Source: Takashimella koratensis
Lineage: Eukaryota; Basidiomycota; Tremellomycetes; Trichosporonales; Tetragoniomycetaceae
Reading direction: 5' to 3'
DNA: 64,000 nt
Assembly (NCBI GenBank): GCA_003116875.1
Contig: BCKT01000012.1
Coordinates: 672,775-736,774 of the forward strand
A model generated the notes under the pieces. That model saw nothing but the letters and a program-made list of their open reading frames with translations, did no database searches and was not told the origin of the DNA. Positions 46,099-57,636 of the stretch are shown here, piece after piece. A program made the translations under genes and the position numbers. Every line of letters begins with the position of its first letter. The first letter of the stretch is position 1.

Positions 46099-49000
46099 CT
46101 ATGAATAATCGAATCCAGCACCCGACGTGATCGCCTGCAACAGTTTCTCTCGAAGTGTCTTCTCGTCCTGTTCACCAGCCCGTCAGCCTCTCCATCTCAT
46201 CTCTTCGAACAAGCTCCAAGTCCTTCCTCAAAACTAACCTTGTACGGAGGAAGTTTCAACATGTTGAAACAAGAGGCTATTCGATCCCTTGATCAACATC
46301 ATAACCCACCTTTCAGATCCTCCGAATTACTTACAAGCACTGGGTAGCCGGGTCTCATCCGTTCCATTGCACCTAATAGCGAACCCGGGACTAAGATGCG
46401 CGAATCCAAGCCTGTGAGACAGAAAAACAGGTTAGTCAACCGCCGCACATGTTTTCCCGTCACCTAGTTTGACGTACAATGGAGGGCGAGAGCAACTTGT
46501 TACGAATCGCAGGAGTGCTCGTTTCTCGTCTTCCGACATGGAAGAAACCACCTGTATAAATCATTAGTGACGCTTCTTACCGCAGTGCTGTTATACCTCA
46601 GAGGTTTGAGCACCCTCGACGCACCTTCCAGAACAGATGTGGGGTGACGCCATCGTTGAAACCCGAGACCTCGGTGTGTTTACGAAGATCCTTGATATCG
46701 ATCGGTGTCTCTTCACCACCGATCAATTGAGCCAGCTCCTGCTGATCAAACATCCGCAGCCCTGTGTCACCCACGATCAGCAACAGACTCTTCCCTCCAA
46801 CCACTCGGCCGCCGTCTTGTTCCTCACATTTGGGGTCGATGATATCTGACAAGCCCGAGAAAAACGCTTTACTCTGCGCCGCGATTTGTTTGTCTAGCTT
46901 GTATTTGCACACGAGCTGGATATCTGCACACATCGTAAGAGTCCCCACGCTAAACTCATCGACTCCACGGCGCCAATCCATAGCTCAACATGTTGACCGT
47001 CACTCACATTCGTGTCGGTTTTCAGCAGTGACAGCGATATCAGATCCACCAGGGACCAAATCGACCGAGCTCGAGACTCCAAACTCTTCTTCCGTGATCG
47101 TGAAATTGAGCGCCAAATCTTCTGGCTTTGGATAGTTTTTCAAGACTGCCATGGAAGCGATCAGTACTCGCTTTTCAACCTTGTTCCCGATAATGACTCA
47201 CTAATGAGACCTCGGTAGAGGTCTTTATCCAACGAATTGAGGTCGTCGAGGTACGATTGCTTTCCGAGCCATTTGGCAACTATCGCCCAGCCATCAGTAT
47301 CTCTCCCTCGTTTCTAGCGCTTGACTTACGGAAGAAGCTGGCAAACGAGACATCAACGAGGATACCCTCGTAAATGGCTTTACCCAGGGTTCGTCCCAGC
47401 TAACGATATATCAGCCTCCTCCGAGTCCAAGCCGAATAACTCGGGATACGTCACCACTTACGAAAGCAAACCAGTTGAGCTGGTGTGACTCGGTCGCATA
47501 GCTATGGGGGTTGGGGTACAGCTGGTTGCTGTAGTTGGTGAGCCACAGCCCGCGATTGGTATCGAAGACCTCCTCGGATAGTCTGTTACATTCGTCAGCT
47601 CACAGATCCTCGAGCCGTAGAGAGAATCGACTTGCTTTGTGAGAAACTCTTTGAAGAGACCACCCCCGTCGACGCCCATCTCTTCCATTCCAAATCTGTA
47701 GACTGTCAGTGTCCACATCATCGTTCCAACACAACCTGGCCACACGTACTGATCGATAAAGGAGATCTGAACCGTCCCCTTGAGTTTCGGACCCAGGTCA
47801 TCGAGATACTTGAACCCATCTTCCGCAATATGGTTGCGTCGAATCGTGACTCTTCTTGTCGTTCGCAACCCATGCTCATACCTCCAATCACTCCATCTCA
47901 TTCGATCCGTCCTGTGAGATTTGGGCCATATCAGCAAAGAATCCAAACATTTCAAATTGGACAGGCCCAGGGGCTGAGACGTACCCGACAAAAGCGCGGA
48001 AGATCTCGAGCCGAGTTTGGAATGGCACAGCCATGGGGAGGTTGTTCAATAAACCCAAGCGAGGGGAGAGGTAAGCCAATTTGCGTTTACTGAGGAACCG
48101 TGCTCGAGATGACCGAGGTCCGTCATTCTGAGTTGTTGAAAGTGAAGCCTCGCCACCACTTTCAAAGAGCTCGCTGTCCTCGTACCTGTCCAAAGTATCA
48201 ATATGGGCAACACCACGGTTCGAGAAGACTGCGACTTACACGGCCGCCTGGATGAACGCTGCCTGGTCGGTGAGGTTGGGCATGACCCAAAAGTCTTCTG
48301 CAGTGAACTGTCGCCTCGCACTGTTTCTCCATCAGCGCTAACCCTCTTTCCCATTCATCTCCAATATCTCCTTCGCTTGGGACCGCTCTTACTCACTTTC
48401 TCTCGGCTACTCGCGTGACACCTCGGGTAAACAACGAGCGGATCTCCTCCAACCCATTGACTCGAGCTGTGGCCGTCTCGGCCCCAACTCCAATCATGTA
48501 GCCCCAGAACGCGAGGTCGCGCCAGATCCCAGCAAGGTCAACGACTTCATCCAGGATCAGCGGGTTGGTACGGGTGTCGAAGAATTCGTCGTCGGGTGTG
48601 AGGAGGAGGTAGTGGCAGTAGAGGTAGGACAAGAGGATGAGTGCTGGTCGATGTGGGTCTGCAGTAGATGCAGGTGGACGAAACTATCAGCAGAGCTTCA
48701 TTTGCTTTTTGGTTACGCAATCGGGATCATCAGTGCCGACTCACTCTCCATGAACTTTTCCCAGCACTCGCTCCTCGAGCTATTCCCCCACTTCCCGCGC
48801 ACTCCTTCTCTCCACAACCTCTTGACCAGTGATCGATCCTTCGACCCTTCCAACGTCGCATCAAGCACGACCTCCCACTTTGCCGTTCCTCTAAACGCGT
48901 AGAGTAAGCTGATGAGGAATTCGGAATACGCCACGAAGGCCTGGGAGGAGATGCTTGTCGCTTTCAGAACGGCGGCGGAGATGATATCGAGGTGTGTTGG

Positions 49001-50420
49001 GGAAGTAAGGAGGACAAGCCTGGCGCGGACGGTCGCTGGGAGGTTGGGTCGGGAAGGCCGCCGAGGTCGAGGAGGAATCAGCGACGCGATAGGGGAAGAC
49101 GACATGACGACGTCATCGTCTCCGTCGTCTTCTTGGTCTTCATTACGAACAGCGATAATGTCTTCTTCCTCCTCGACAATTCCTTCCACCCAGCTACCCC
49201 ACCCAGGCCCTGCTCGGCTCAATACAGCACCGACCACCGTCATCCAGCTTGTCACCCCTTCGTGCCCTTGCCTGGCCAGCATCCCACCCGTCAGCCCAAA
49301 CGTGGCTAGATTGGCGAGGAAGTGCGTCGCCCCGATCTCTGTCGCCATGCGGCCTGTGAAGAAGGCTTGTGGACTCGCGATCGCGGCAGGGAGGAGGGTT
49401 GTGAAGATGGGCAGCGAGGTGGAGAGGTGGGTGAGCGCGGGCAAGGGAATGGAGGAAGGGAGGGAAGGGATGACGAGGAGGTCTCGGGTGAGGGCAATGA
49501 CGAGAGGAGAGGAGAGGGGCGGTGAAGAAATGGATAGTGGGACAGTGAGTAGCCGCACGACAGGGAGAATCAATGGGTGTTTCTTCTTGGGTTGCTGTGG
49601 ATTGTCAGTGATGTGATAGGTGTAAATGGGGTGGGTGTCACTCACGTTGGCAGCGATCAACGTCTCCAACACAGAGACAAGCGTCTCTACCCAGCCATGC
49701 CGTCCGAGAACGTCGACGAATGCTGAGGAAGCGTCGGGGAGTACACCTCGCCATGCTGAAGGTTGCAAGAGGTTCTCGAGCCCCACGAGCAAATTGGCAG
49801 ACAAGACGGTCCTGCTTTCGGTCAGCCTGGTTTTCCTTGCTGCCAGCACTCTGGACGAAGATGTTAAGCAGGAGCTCACCTCGGAGATACAGCGACGCGG
49901 GTGAAAATACCAATAGCGATGATGCCGAGGACGAACGGGTAGGTCTCTGACGATTGTAGCGGAGCGAGGAAGTTGGGAAGTCCAGTTACTAAGGGAAGAT
50001 TTCAAACTCAGTCAACGTTCACTGATCCACCTGGAATCTTTGCTGATCGACCGAGACTTGTTAGCCAGACTCACCAGGATCGATCGTTTTACCATCCACG
50101 CACCACCCCTCGACTACCGCGCCTACTCTCTCCCTCTCCCACCCTGGTTCCGCACGTAGGACAACCACCAACGCTGCGCCAACCTTGGTTGGAGGAACCG
50201 CTCCCTTCTCGAGCGCGGAGAGGACTTCCTCGCGTGCGATCTGGGCATGAGTGCGACCACGCCATGTACGTTGGATGGTGAGTGCCGCTTTCTCACGCTG
50301 GCGCTGTTGTTCTCGGGCCAGGCGTTCGGCGCGGACGGAGGACAGGACGGCGGAGGAGGACGAGGAAGAGGCAGTCGAGAGGTTGACTTTAGTAAGTCGC
50401 TCTCGGTCCGGGTTGAACAT
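46099..50420 (-). CDS. HUL5: HECT E3 ubiquitin ligase Hul5 (UBE3C family)
   Basis: A many-exon gene of roughly 1,100 residues. The N terminus has the UBE3C-type IQ motif (KAALTIQRTWRGRTHAQIA). A long helical middle follows, then the HECT domain: MEEMGVDGGGLFKEFLT, LGRTLGKAIYEGILVDVSFA, EYIQLVCKYKLDKQIAAQ, EELAQLIGGEE-like (QQELAQLIGGEETPIDIKDL) and GFNDGVTPHLFWKV. The catalytic Cys (codon 46269-46271) sits in the final SCFNMLKLPPYK, and the tail ends in GAGFDYS. Hul5 binds the proteasome, extends ubiquitin chains on stalled substrates and helps clear misfolded proteins. This links it to RPT6 at 21817. Start: ATG at 50420 (MFNPDRERLTKVNL), matching the start region of the family. Confidence 0.93.
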
Positions 50421-50825
50421 GGTGTATCTGGGTGAGGTAGGAGGTTGTTCTATGGTTAGGTCGAGACGGACGGGAGCAAGACCAGATGCAAGTGAGACTG
50501 TCGAAAGTCAATGTCGATGTGGGTTGAGGACGAGATCGATGGTGAGCAAGATGGTGAGCAAGATGGTTCAAGTGAGACCGGTAGCAAGATGCAACCTAAC
50601 CTAGGACACACACGCACACGCTCAGTGGCAAGGTTGAGCAGATACCCGCACGCGACTCACGCGTGTCTTCCACGTGGCTTTGGAATCATCCGACAATCTT
50701 GCGCCATCGGTCATGTCGCCGTTCCTCGTCTCGCCTGGGGTTGCCTCTTTGTTGTTTCTCTTCTCTCTCTTTCATCCCCCCTCTGCCATCTCTCCCATCT
50801 CACCCCCCACTCATTGCCATCCAAC
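50421..50825. promoter_or_regulatory. Divergent promoter region of HUL5 and a membrane-protein gene
   Basis: These 405 bp hold both promoters and a short 12-bp tandem repeat (GATGGTGAGCAA, two and a half copies from 50538). The part near 50750-50820 is strongly pyrimidine-rich. Confidence 0.55.
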
Positions 50826-51876
50826 ATGTCCCTCCTCTCCCTCTCCTCCGCGCACGCCCTCTTCCCACCTCTTCTCCGCCCAATCCACCCTTCCTTCCCC
50901 ATCGCCGCCCTCGACCTCTTTGGTGCGATCCGTCTCTCCTCCGTCGTCAACTGGATGGCGACGGGTGCCTTCGACCCGCCATCCCAGGCTCAGGGGGATA
51001 CATCCAAGCCTAAACCAAGGGCGAGCGCGTTGCAGGAGATTTTTGGTATATTGGTAGTCGTCTTTGGCGGAGAGACGTTCCTCGGTCAGTTAGAGCACCG
51101 TTTGGAAAACCTTGTTCAGGTATTACTGGACTTGTCCTAATGATCTTGACTCCAGCTTTGTGCACAGGCTCGACACCTTCCTGGCTCTTATCACCCAAGA
51201 TCGTCCTCCTGTTTGCCTTGACCCGTACGTCTCTCTCATACCTCACTTGCAATCCCCTCGCCCTCTCTCTCCAATTGCACGTACCTAACACTTGATCGCA
51301 GACCTTATCCAGACCCGGACGCCTCTCATTTCTCTCCTTCCTTCTCGCCCTAGCCTCGCACTTGAAGTAGCTCTCGCCATTCCAGACGCTATCGGACGTA
51401 CCCTCCTCTTGACCCGTTTCTCCATCCTCCCTCTCCTCCACCCAACTCCACCAGCCACTGGCTCTGTCCTCCCTGCTACTCCATCTACTCTCCTTCTCAC
51501 CCCCTTTATCCTCGCCGTTCCCTTCGCTGCGATCATCTTCACCGGCACCTCCTTCTTCTCTCCGTCGCCTCACCTCTCTACTCCGGTTGAACTACGACCT
51601 TGGGGATGGGCGGCAGTCGACTCTTGGATCCCCGTGGCCGTCCCGGTCCTCTTCCTCGACCTGATCGGGCCAGTCAACGGGTGGCCGTGGGGGCTTGGCA
51701 CCCAATTGACAGAGGAAGAGTCGATCGTTGTCTGTGCAGCGTTCACCTCGGCCGTCTTCTTGTTCCGTGCGGTGTACAACCTCGGACCGAGCAGCGGTGC
51801 GTGGGCGCGCGCGGTCGGGTTCGGCAGTGCAGGCGGGAAGACGAAGAAGAGCAAGAGTAAGAGCAAGACGGCGTGA
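50826..51876 (+). CDS. Multi-pass membrane protein, possibly TRIC-like
   Basis: Three exons give about 290 residues with around six hydrophobic segments. The exon ends are FGGETFL, then ALCTGSTPSWLLSPKIVLLF, then HLIQTRTPLISLLP; the introns are in phase. The order GG...L..., a short polar loop, a long helix with P.. near its end, then LP...IPDAIGRTLLL resembles the core of TRIC trimeric cation channels (GG motif, FCPxDLV-like helix, KEVxR-like helix). The resemblance is loose and is my inference. The C terminus is a Lys/Ser cluster (GGKTKKSKSKSKTA), like the basic tails of ER-resident TRIC proteins. The ATG at 50826 is used because the frame to the left looks non-coding (polypyrimidine). Confidence 0.6.
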
Positions 51877-51961
51877 TTTGTAGATAACTCGATTGGAAAG
51901 AAGTTTGCATCGAAATCATAGAAGTAACATGTAGATTTCGGGTCTCCCCCTCCTTTATCGA

Positions 51962-52309
51962 CTACAGCCCACACGTCTTCCGGATCTGCGGGTACAGCGT
52001 ATATCTACATTCAATCAGTTCGACCTTGTCGACCATCCCATCCGCAACTGTCATGACTCACTTCCACTGCTCCGCGGCCTGTTTGCCAGTCTTGTCAGGT
52101 ACGGCGAGGTGCCAGTCCCTCTCGCCGCGCTTCACGACGTGGAGGAAGAGGGCGCTTTTCTGGTCTTTCGTCCATTTGCCAGGGGACGAAGGGGTGGTGG
52201 CGGAAGTGTCGGTGTTGGCACCTGAGCCAGAACCGGTACTGGACTTGGACTTCGATTTGGCGTACGGCGCGGTGTCGACGTGAGCGTGCGAGGTGGATGT
52301 CTTGGGCAT
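51962..52309 (-). CDS. SANT/Myb-like mini-protein, copy A
   Basis: Two exons give about 96 residues. After a Ser/Thr-rich leader of about 44 residues comes a single Myb/SANT-like helix bundle: KWTKDQKSALFLHVVKRGER, DWHLAVPDKTGKQAAEQW. The spaced tryptophans (W in KWT, DWH and QW) are where Myb repeats place them. The end KYTLYPQIRKTCGL is encoded by the second exon. There is no second repeat, so specific DNA binding alone would be weak. Small single-Myb proteins of this kind recur in basidiomycetes, and function is unknown. A paralog lies at 54841-55175 beyond the MFS gene. Confidence 0.7.
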
Positions 52310-52585
52310 AGCTGTGTCTCGTCAGCCATAGACTGAAACAAGTGGAGGTAGACGAGGGGGTTGACTCACTGATTGAAAAGGACTCGACGTCGCGTGAAGA
52401 ATCCGTCAAGTCAAAGAACAATAAGAGTTTGGAAACTGGTGAACGAGGTGAGGTGGATGCAGTGTCGTAGGCTGTGAGTGAGTGAGAGATGAGTTTGTTT
52501 GTGAGTGATGAGGAGAAGTACTGGATTGTGACCAGAAATGGCAATCATGGCCTCATCATCCCGGCCATCACCATCATCTTGGTTG

Positions 52586-52622
52586 TCGAGGTCATAGCGT
52601 TACATCCATCTGCGCCCTTGAT
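52586..52622 (+). repeat. 37-bp direct repeat, left copy
   Basis: It begins TCGAGGTCATAGCGTT and ends CTTGAT. It matches 33 of 37 bases of 54686-54722, exactly 2,100 bp to the right and in the same orientation. The two copies bracket the MFS gene. Confidence 0.9.
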
Positions 52623-52801
52623 GCTGGCTCCCACACAAGAATTCCTATCGTAGCCCGTTCAAAGATGAGCAATTCGTCGTGCCCCCTTGTTGCACTTGCC
52701 TCATGATTCGCCCCATTCGAGAACCACGCCTGCAATGATGCTGAGCACTCACTGCCACCGGATGCCACCTTAGATATGTGGGCGGGTACATAACTGTTGC
52801 A

Positions 52802-52817
52802 CCCAGGTTAAATATAG
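52802..52817 (+). promoter_or_regulatory. Candidate core-promoter element CCCAGGTTAAATATAG
   Basis: Matches the element at 1476-1491 in 15 of 16 bases and lies upstream of the MFS start at 52992. TATA-like core. Confidence 0.35.
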
Positions 52818-52991
52818 AAAAACGGCTTTCCATAGATTACTGTATCCTCGTCCTCAACTTTCCGAAATCCGTCGTCGCTCGCATATCCTGTTGCACCATG
52901 TAACCATCTACCTCTCTTCTCCCTCGTATGGGTCTCAGCTGCACTGTTCGATTAATCACACCGTAATCACGGCGATACTTTCCTCGTCGCC

Positions 52992-54426
52992 ATGTCTTCT
53001 CTCGCAGCGATCTCGTCCGAGCTCGGTTTGAACGTCCTCGTCACCGCTCACCGCGATGTTCACCTCCTCATCGCTCAACGTGTCGTCCGCCTCTTCGCTT
53101 ATGGCCAGTCCACTCTCGTTCTTGCCTCTTTCCTTCACTTACTGCAAGTTTCAGACTTTGGTATCGGCTTGTTCATGACTCTCACCCTCGTCGGAGACGT
53201 TGTCGGCAGTTTGATCTTGACCCTCTACGCCGATCGATGGGGTAGAAAACGAACGTTACTGGTCGGCAGCGCTCTCATGGCTACAAGTGGGGTTGTCTTC
53301 AGTATTTCCCAATCGTATACGCTATTGCTTCTTGCAGCTATCGTAGGTGTAATCTCACCCAGGTCAGTTCTCGTTGACGTGAATCATGGCTGTTATGCTA
53401 AGGGTTGCTAGCGGAAACGAGGTAGGACCTTTCAAGGCCATTGAAGAGTCGACCATGTCGAGCTTGGTTTTGAGAGAACAGCGCAGCACTATTTTTGCCT
53501 GGTACGCGGTATTGTCGGGTGCCGCTGGAGCCTTTGGGTCCTTGACTGCTGGATGGATCGCGCAATTGCTGGAGAGCAGCCTCGGTTGGTCTCGTCTTTC
53601 CGCGTATCGCCTCGTCTTCGCCCTCTATGCCATCGCGGCTCTAGTCAAGGGCGCGTTGACTTATGCCATGACGGACGAATGCGAAGTCGTGTTCGACAAG
53701 CCCAAACCCAATGACAAGGATGTGGAACTTCTCCTACCGAACAACGAAGGAGATCAACAAAACGTGTCTCGCCGACCTCTACCGCAATCTCGACTCGCGA
53801 AAGTAATTGGTATACAGAACGATACGCTAGCGAAACTAAGGACACTCGGATTACTCTTTGCTCTAGATAACCTAGGCGCGGGTCTGGTCCCCTTGCAAGT
53901 CCCCAAGTACATAACCCCAAGCTGACATGGCAGGTCATTTGTTATTTACTTCTTCCAAACCAAGTTCGACTTGGCAGCGTCGACGATTGGCGAGACTTTC
54001 TTCGTGACATCGCTAGTAGCCGCTTTATCAAACTTGGTGGCCGCATCACTTTCTCGTCGCATTGGCAACGTCAAGACCATGGCGTTCACACACCTACCTT
54101 CATCCATATTCCTTGTCTGTATCCCCATACCCGATTCGTTCTTCCCAGCTCTGGTACTTCTCATCTTGCGTTTCTGCACGGCGCAGATGGACGGAGCGCC
54201 TCGATCGGCTTTCCTCGCTTCTTATGTCCCCGATAACGAGAGGACCGCCGTAATGGGCGTCATCAATATCATCAAGACCATATCTCAATCGGTTGGACCC
54301 AGTGCTACTGGTTATCTCGCCAACAAAGGTAAGATTCGCTACAGTTTCTTCTTGGCAGGTGGGATGAAAGCATCTTACGATCTGTTGGTCCTATACTTTC
54401 TCTCAAATGTCGCCATGGTCTCTTAG
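52992..54426 (+). CDS. MFS transporter
   Basis: Three exons (52992-53362, 53412 to about 53905, about 53936-54426) give a protein of about 440 residues with 10-12 predicted membrane segments. The MFS loop 2-3 signature is DRWGRKRTLLVGSALM. A second family feature follows the first intron: SPSGNEVGPFKAIEESTMSS. TM segments include GIGLFMTLTLVGDVVGSLIL, YTLLLLAAIVGVISP and GLLFALDNLGAGLVPL. The C-terminal half ends ISQSVGPSATGYLANKG and LSNVAMVS. The second intron is placed by phase (GTACAT donor, CTGAC branch, GCAG acceptor), adding four residues before SFVIYFFQTKF. The substrate cannot be read from the sequence. It lies between two Myb mini-protein genes and two direct repeats. Confidence 0.82.
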
Positions 54427-54840
54427 CCTGGATAGATCACATAGAATCTCAAGTACATTCATATCGCATAGATTCTTCATACATTCAACCTCGTAATGTA
54501 CCTTTGCTATATCCGCTTCGAAAATATCTCATCTTGAGCGCGACCTAGCAAAAGCAGCTCGCTCCGGTAAGCAATCCGATCGACTGACGAGAGTCTCTTG
54601 GGTCGGGCGGCTCGATGGAGGTGGTAAACTTATCCTCCATGGCGTAACTGAACATCATCTCCATTATCAATACCATTTCTCGCTATCGAGGTCATAGCGT
54701 TGCATCCGTCTGCGTTCTTGATTCACTCAACTACACTTGTAAGCATCTCCTGGTTCTCTCATCACTCTCCCCTCGGATTCCACCTCTTCTCATCTTCCGA
54801 CCCCTCCTCTCACGTCATGGGCATGAACATGTGCTTGTCC
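54427..54840. other. Convergent intergenic region with right direct repeat
   Basis: Lies between the MFS stop and the Myb copy B stop. It contains the second 37-bp repeat copy (54686-54722). Confidence 0.6.
54686..54722 (+). repeat. 37-bp direct repeat, right copy
   Basis: Direct-orientation partner of 52586-52622, with four substitutions, all transitions. Confidence 0.9.
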
Positions 54841-55175
54841 CTAATTCTTCTTGACCAGGTTGACGTCCAACCCACACGTCTTTCGGATATAAGGACAAAG
54901 AATTCGCCTAGGGTTGTCTCATCAGCACTCCCGTACCCTTTCCCTTGTCGAGGCTCAACATCGCTGGGTATGACTCACTTCCACTGCTCGCGGCTCTGCA
55001 GGGCCGACTTGCCAGGTACAGCGTTCCCCCATCCCGTCTCGCCATGGGTCGTGACGTGGTCGAACAAGAGGTTCTTGTCGGTCTTGGACCAGGTATGCTT
55101 CGGAGAAACGGGGTACGGTTTGGATCCCGAGGCGGTGGTATCGTCGGTGGTCGGCTCGGTTTTGGCTTTGGGCAT
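54841..55175 (-). CDS. SANT/Myb-like mini-protein, copy B
   Basis: Two exons give about 87 residues. MPKAKTEPTTDD leads into HTWSKTDKNLLFDHVTTHGE, TGWGNAVPGKSALQSREQW, then KRILCPYIRKTCGLDVNLVK from exon 2. It shares the tryptophan pattern, the intron position (after EQWAA) and the IRKTCGL end with copy A. It differs by a seven-residue C-terminal extension. The ATG at 55175 is chosen because it gives the same MPK start as copy A, although the frame is open further upstream. The function is unknown; the single repeat suggests a chromatin or DNA-linked role by family only. Confidence 0.68.
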
Positions 55176-55799
55176 GGCAGTTGGTATTGGATTGTACGGA
55201 TTGAGATGTTGTGAGCTGAGGTGAGCGGTGTCGTCAGCAATAGGAAGTAGGTCAACTAAACCCGGGGTCGGTATAGTATAAGGTGAAGGCTCACAAGAAT
55301 TGAAATACACTTGGGAGGTGCTCTCTATGCTGCTCGACGTGGGGAGCAGATTGGTTGTTGAAGAGTGGGAGGATGCGCATCGTCAAGAACGTAGAAGAGG
55401 ACGGGGAAAGCTACCCGTGAGTGGATTGGTCCTTGGGCAGTAGATGGAGGTGGATTCCATCACTGCGCCCTCCTCGCCTTGCCCCCTCTCTCCTTCTCTC
55501 CCTTTGCCTTCCCTCCACACCATTCATCACCCACGGGCCACGGTAAGGCATCAGTCAGTGCTTGATTGCGCGGATCAGTATTTTCATCTGTGAAGGATGT
55601 GCTCAAACTCGACGTTGCCGTGGGAACCGCATGCATACTCCTACAATCAGCGCATCCGTTTCGGATACTGCCCCAAGGCTCATAAGTCGCCTTGAACCGA
55701 CATTTATTGTCTTATACGTTTTTGGGTTTTGTTTTATTTCGGAAATTGCTATCCTCATGCAAAGTTTACGACCAGTGGATGGTTGAGTGGCGAGCGCAA
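55176..55799. other. Intergenic region, 624 bp
   Basis: Upstream of Myb copy B and downstream of the sorbitol-dehydrogenase-like gene. No gene or notable repeat was recognised. Confidence 0.5.
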
Positions 55800-57636
55800 T
55801 TACCTAAGCTCGAGGTTACCGACCATGACTTTGATGACGGGCTGGCCCTTCTCGTCGCGACCGCGCTTGATGTCCTTGAACGCCTGCTCGGCGTCCTTGA
55901 GGTGGTATCGCTGGGTAACCATCTGGCCGACGTTCCCGAGCCTGCCCGAGCCGAGGAGCGCGAGCGCGTCGGGGTAGCAGTTGGCGTAACGGAAGACACC
56001 GAGGAGGTCGACTTCGCGGAGCATAGCGGGGCCAGTAGGGAGGTAGAGGTTTTGAGTACCCATACCGACGAAAAGGACCTTGGTGCCAGGGAGAGCAGCC
56101 TAAAGGGGCGGCGGGTCAGTGATATGCAGACTGAAAGACATATGGCACAGTTTCCGGAGGGTGGAAAGAGACGGTACCTACCATAACGGCCATCTGCATG
56201 CAGCTCTCGACACCGGTGCACTCGAAGACGCAGTCGAAGCCATCATCGAGGCCCTCGACGGAAGTGACCGCTTCGGACGCCTTGAGGGCCTCCCAGCTGC
56301 TCTTAGCGACCTCGAGGGCGTCAGCGCCCGAGACCCTAGGTCCACGCGGGAGGGTGAAGGTGCCGGTCGCCCAGTCCTGCTGCTTGGCAAAGTCAAGCTT
56401 GCCCTGCTCAATGTCGACCGAGACAACGGTGGTGCAGCCCGACGCGCGGGCGAGGGAGGCAGCGAGGAGACCGACGGCGCCGGCACCGAGGACAAGGACG
56501 CGCGCGCCAGGGAGGAGGTGAGCGCGGCGGAAGGCGTGAAGAACGACAGCGAGGGGCTCGGCGAGAGCGGCGAGCGGGAGGTCGAGCGAGGGCGGGAGCC
56601 TGGGTGGTGTTAGCGGTGTGTGGGGAGGGTAGATCACAAGGGTTGAAAACAGTTCGAGTTGGGCCGAGGAAGAGTGAAGTACATCAGATCCAATCACCTC
56701 GCCCGGCGTCGTTGCACTCGACGTGGTACTCACTTGTGGCACAAGTCAACCGGGAGGGCCATGTACTCCCTCAAAGTACCGTCAAGGTGGGGGTACGTCT
56801 TTGCCGAGGAGCAGAATCGCATCTCGGAGCAGAGGTTGTACCTTCCAATCTTGCAGAATTTGCAGACTTTGCAGTAGATTCCGACCTCCATGGCGACGCG
56901 GTCTCCGACCTTGAGGGTGCAGCTGGCTGGGAGGTCGGCAGGGAGGGACTTGATGATACCGCAAGACTCGTGACCGAGGACAAGGGGGTCGATGATCTTG
57001 AAAGCACCGTTGGCTCCGTGCTCCCAGTAGTGCACTGACAAGGTAAGCGAGTGCCCCCAACGAAAAGAGAGGAAGAGAGGGAAGAGAAGAGGTATAGGTG
57101 AGGGATAGAGGAAGGGCGAGGGTGGGGGTAGGAGGTGAGGTGGAACGTGCGATGGAGGAACGAAGAGGTTGACGCGACTTACTGTCAGAACCGCAGAGAC
57201 CAGTGACGCCGACCTGGATGAGGGCCTCGTTGGGGCCCGGGACAGGAACGGGGCGCTCCTCCTGTCGACGGGGGATCACAAGCGCGGCGGCAATGGTCAG
57301 CGTCAGGCTTTTCTTGTTTCTCTCAAACCACCTTCACGGGTGAGCTCCTGAAAGATTCTGCTATTTGATAAGAACCGCTGAGATTCCTTCCTCCTTTCCT
57401 CCTCTGTCTGACAACACGGCCACGGTTCAGAGGATAGAACACAGCTCCGACTGCTTAGCCAGAGCCAAGACCAATCGCCCACGCTATCGGTCACAGCGCG
57501 ACGCGATCGGCTCCGGGCTCTGGCCCCCGCTTAACAGGTGGGGTGGCAAGGACGGAAAAGGACATGGACAGGGTCAACTCACAACGCGGATATCGAGGGC
57601 GCCGTGAACGACGATGGTAGTCTGGGTAGCGGCCAT
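55800..57636 (-). CDS. Zinc-dependent polyol (sorbitol/xylitol-type) dehydrogenase
   Basis: Five exons give about 390 residues. MAATQTTIVVHGALDIRV joins EERPVPVPGPNEALIQVGVT. Catalytic zinc ligands are present: GLCGSD with the following HYWEHG, GHES, and the later Glu. A four-cysteine structural zinc site is seen in CKVCKFCKIGRYNLC. The Rossmann motif is VLVLGAGAVGLLAASLARA, followed by VVSVDIEQGKLDFA, with the Asp that favours NAD+. The C terminus has LPTGPAMLREVDLLGVFRYA and DAEQAFKDIKRGRDEKGQP. Such enzymes oxidise sorbitol, xylitol or L-arabinitol in fungal pentose and polyol pathways; which one cannot be told here. A segment of about 15 residues (TFTLPRGPRVSGADA) is inserted after the Rossmann loop relative to typical members. 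Confidence 0.88.

Larger units (their letters stand above)
52310..52991. promoter_or_regulatory. Divergent upstream region of Myb copy A and the MFS gene
   Basis: These 682 bp contain one copy of the 37-bp direct repeat (52586-52622) and a CCCAGGTTAAATATAG element (52802-52817). The latter is about 175 bp upstream of the MFS ATG. Confidence 0.5.

Noticed and set aside
45837..46130. 97-codon plus-strand frame overlapping the HUL5 3' end
   Set aside because: No family resemblance, and it overlaps the last HUL5 exon antisense.
50538..50570. 12-bp tandem repeat encoding DGEQ in a plus-strand frame
   Set aside because: The repeat is real but short (two and a half copies). The frame it lies in looks non-coding upstream of the ATG at 50826.
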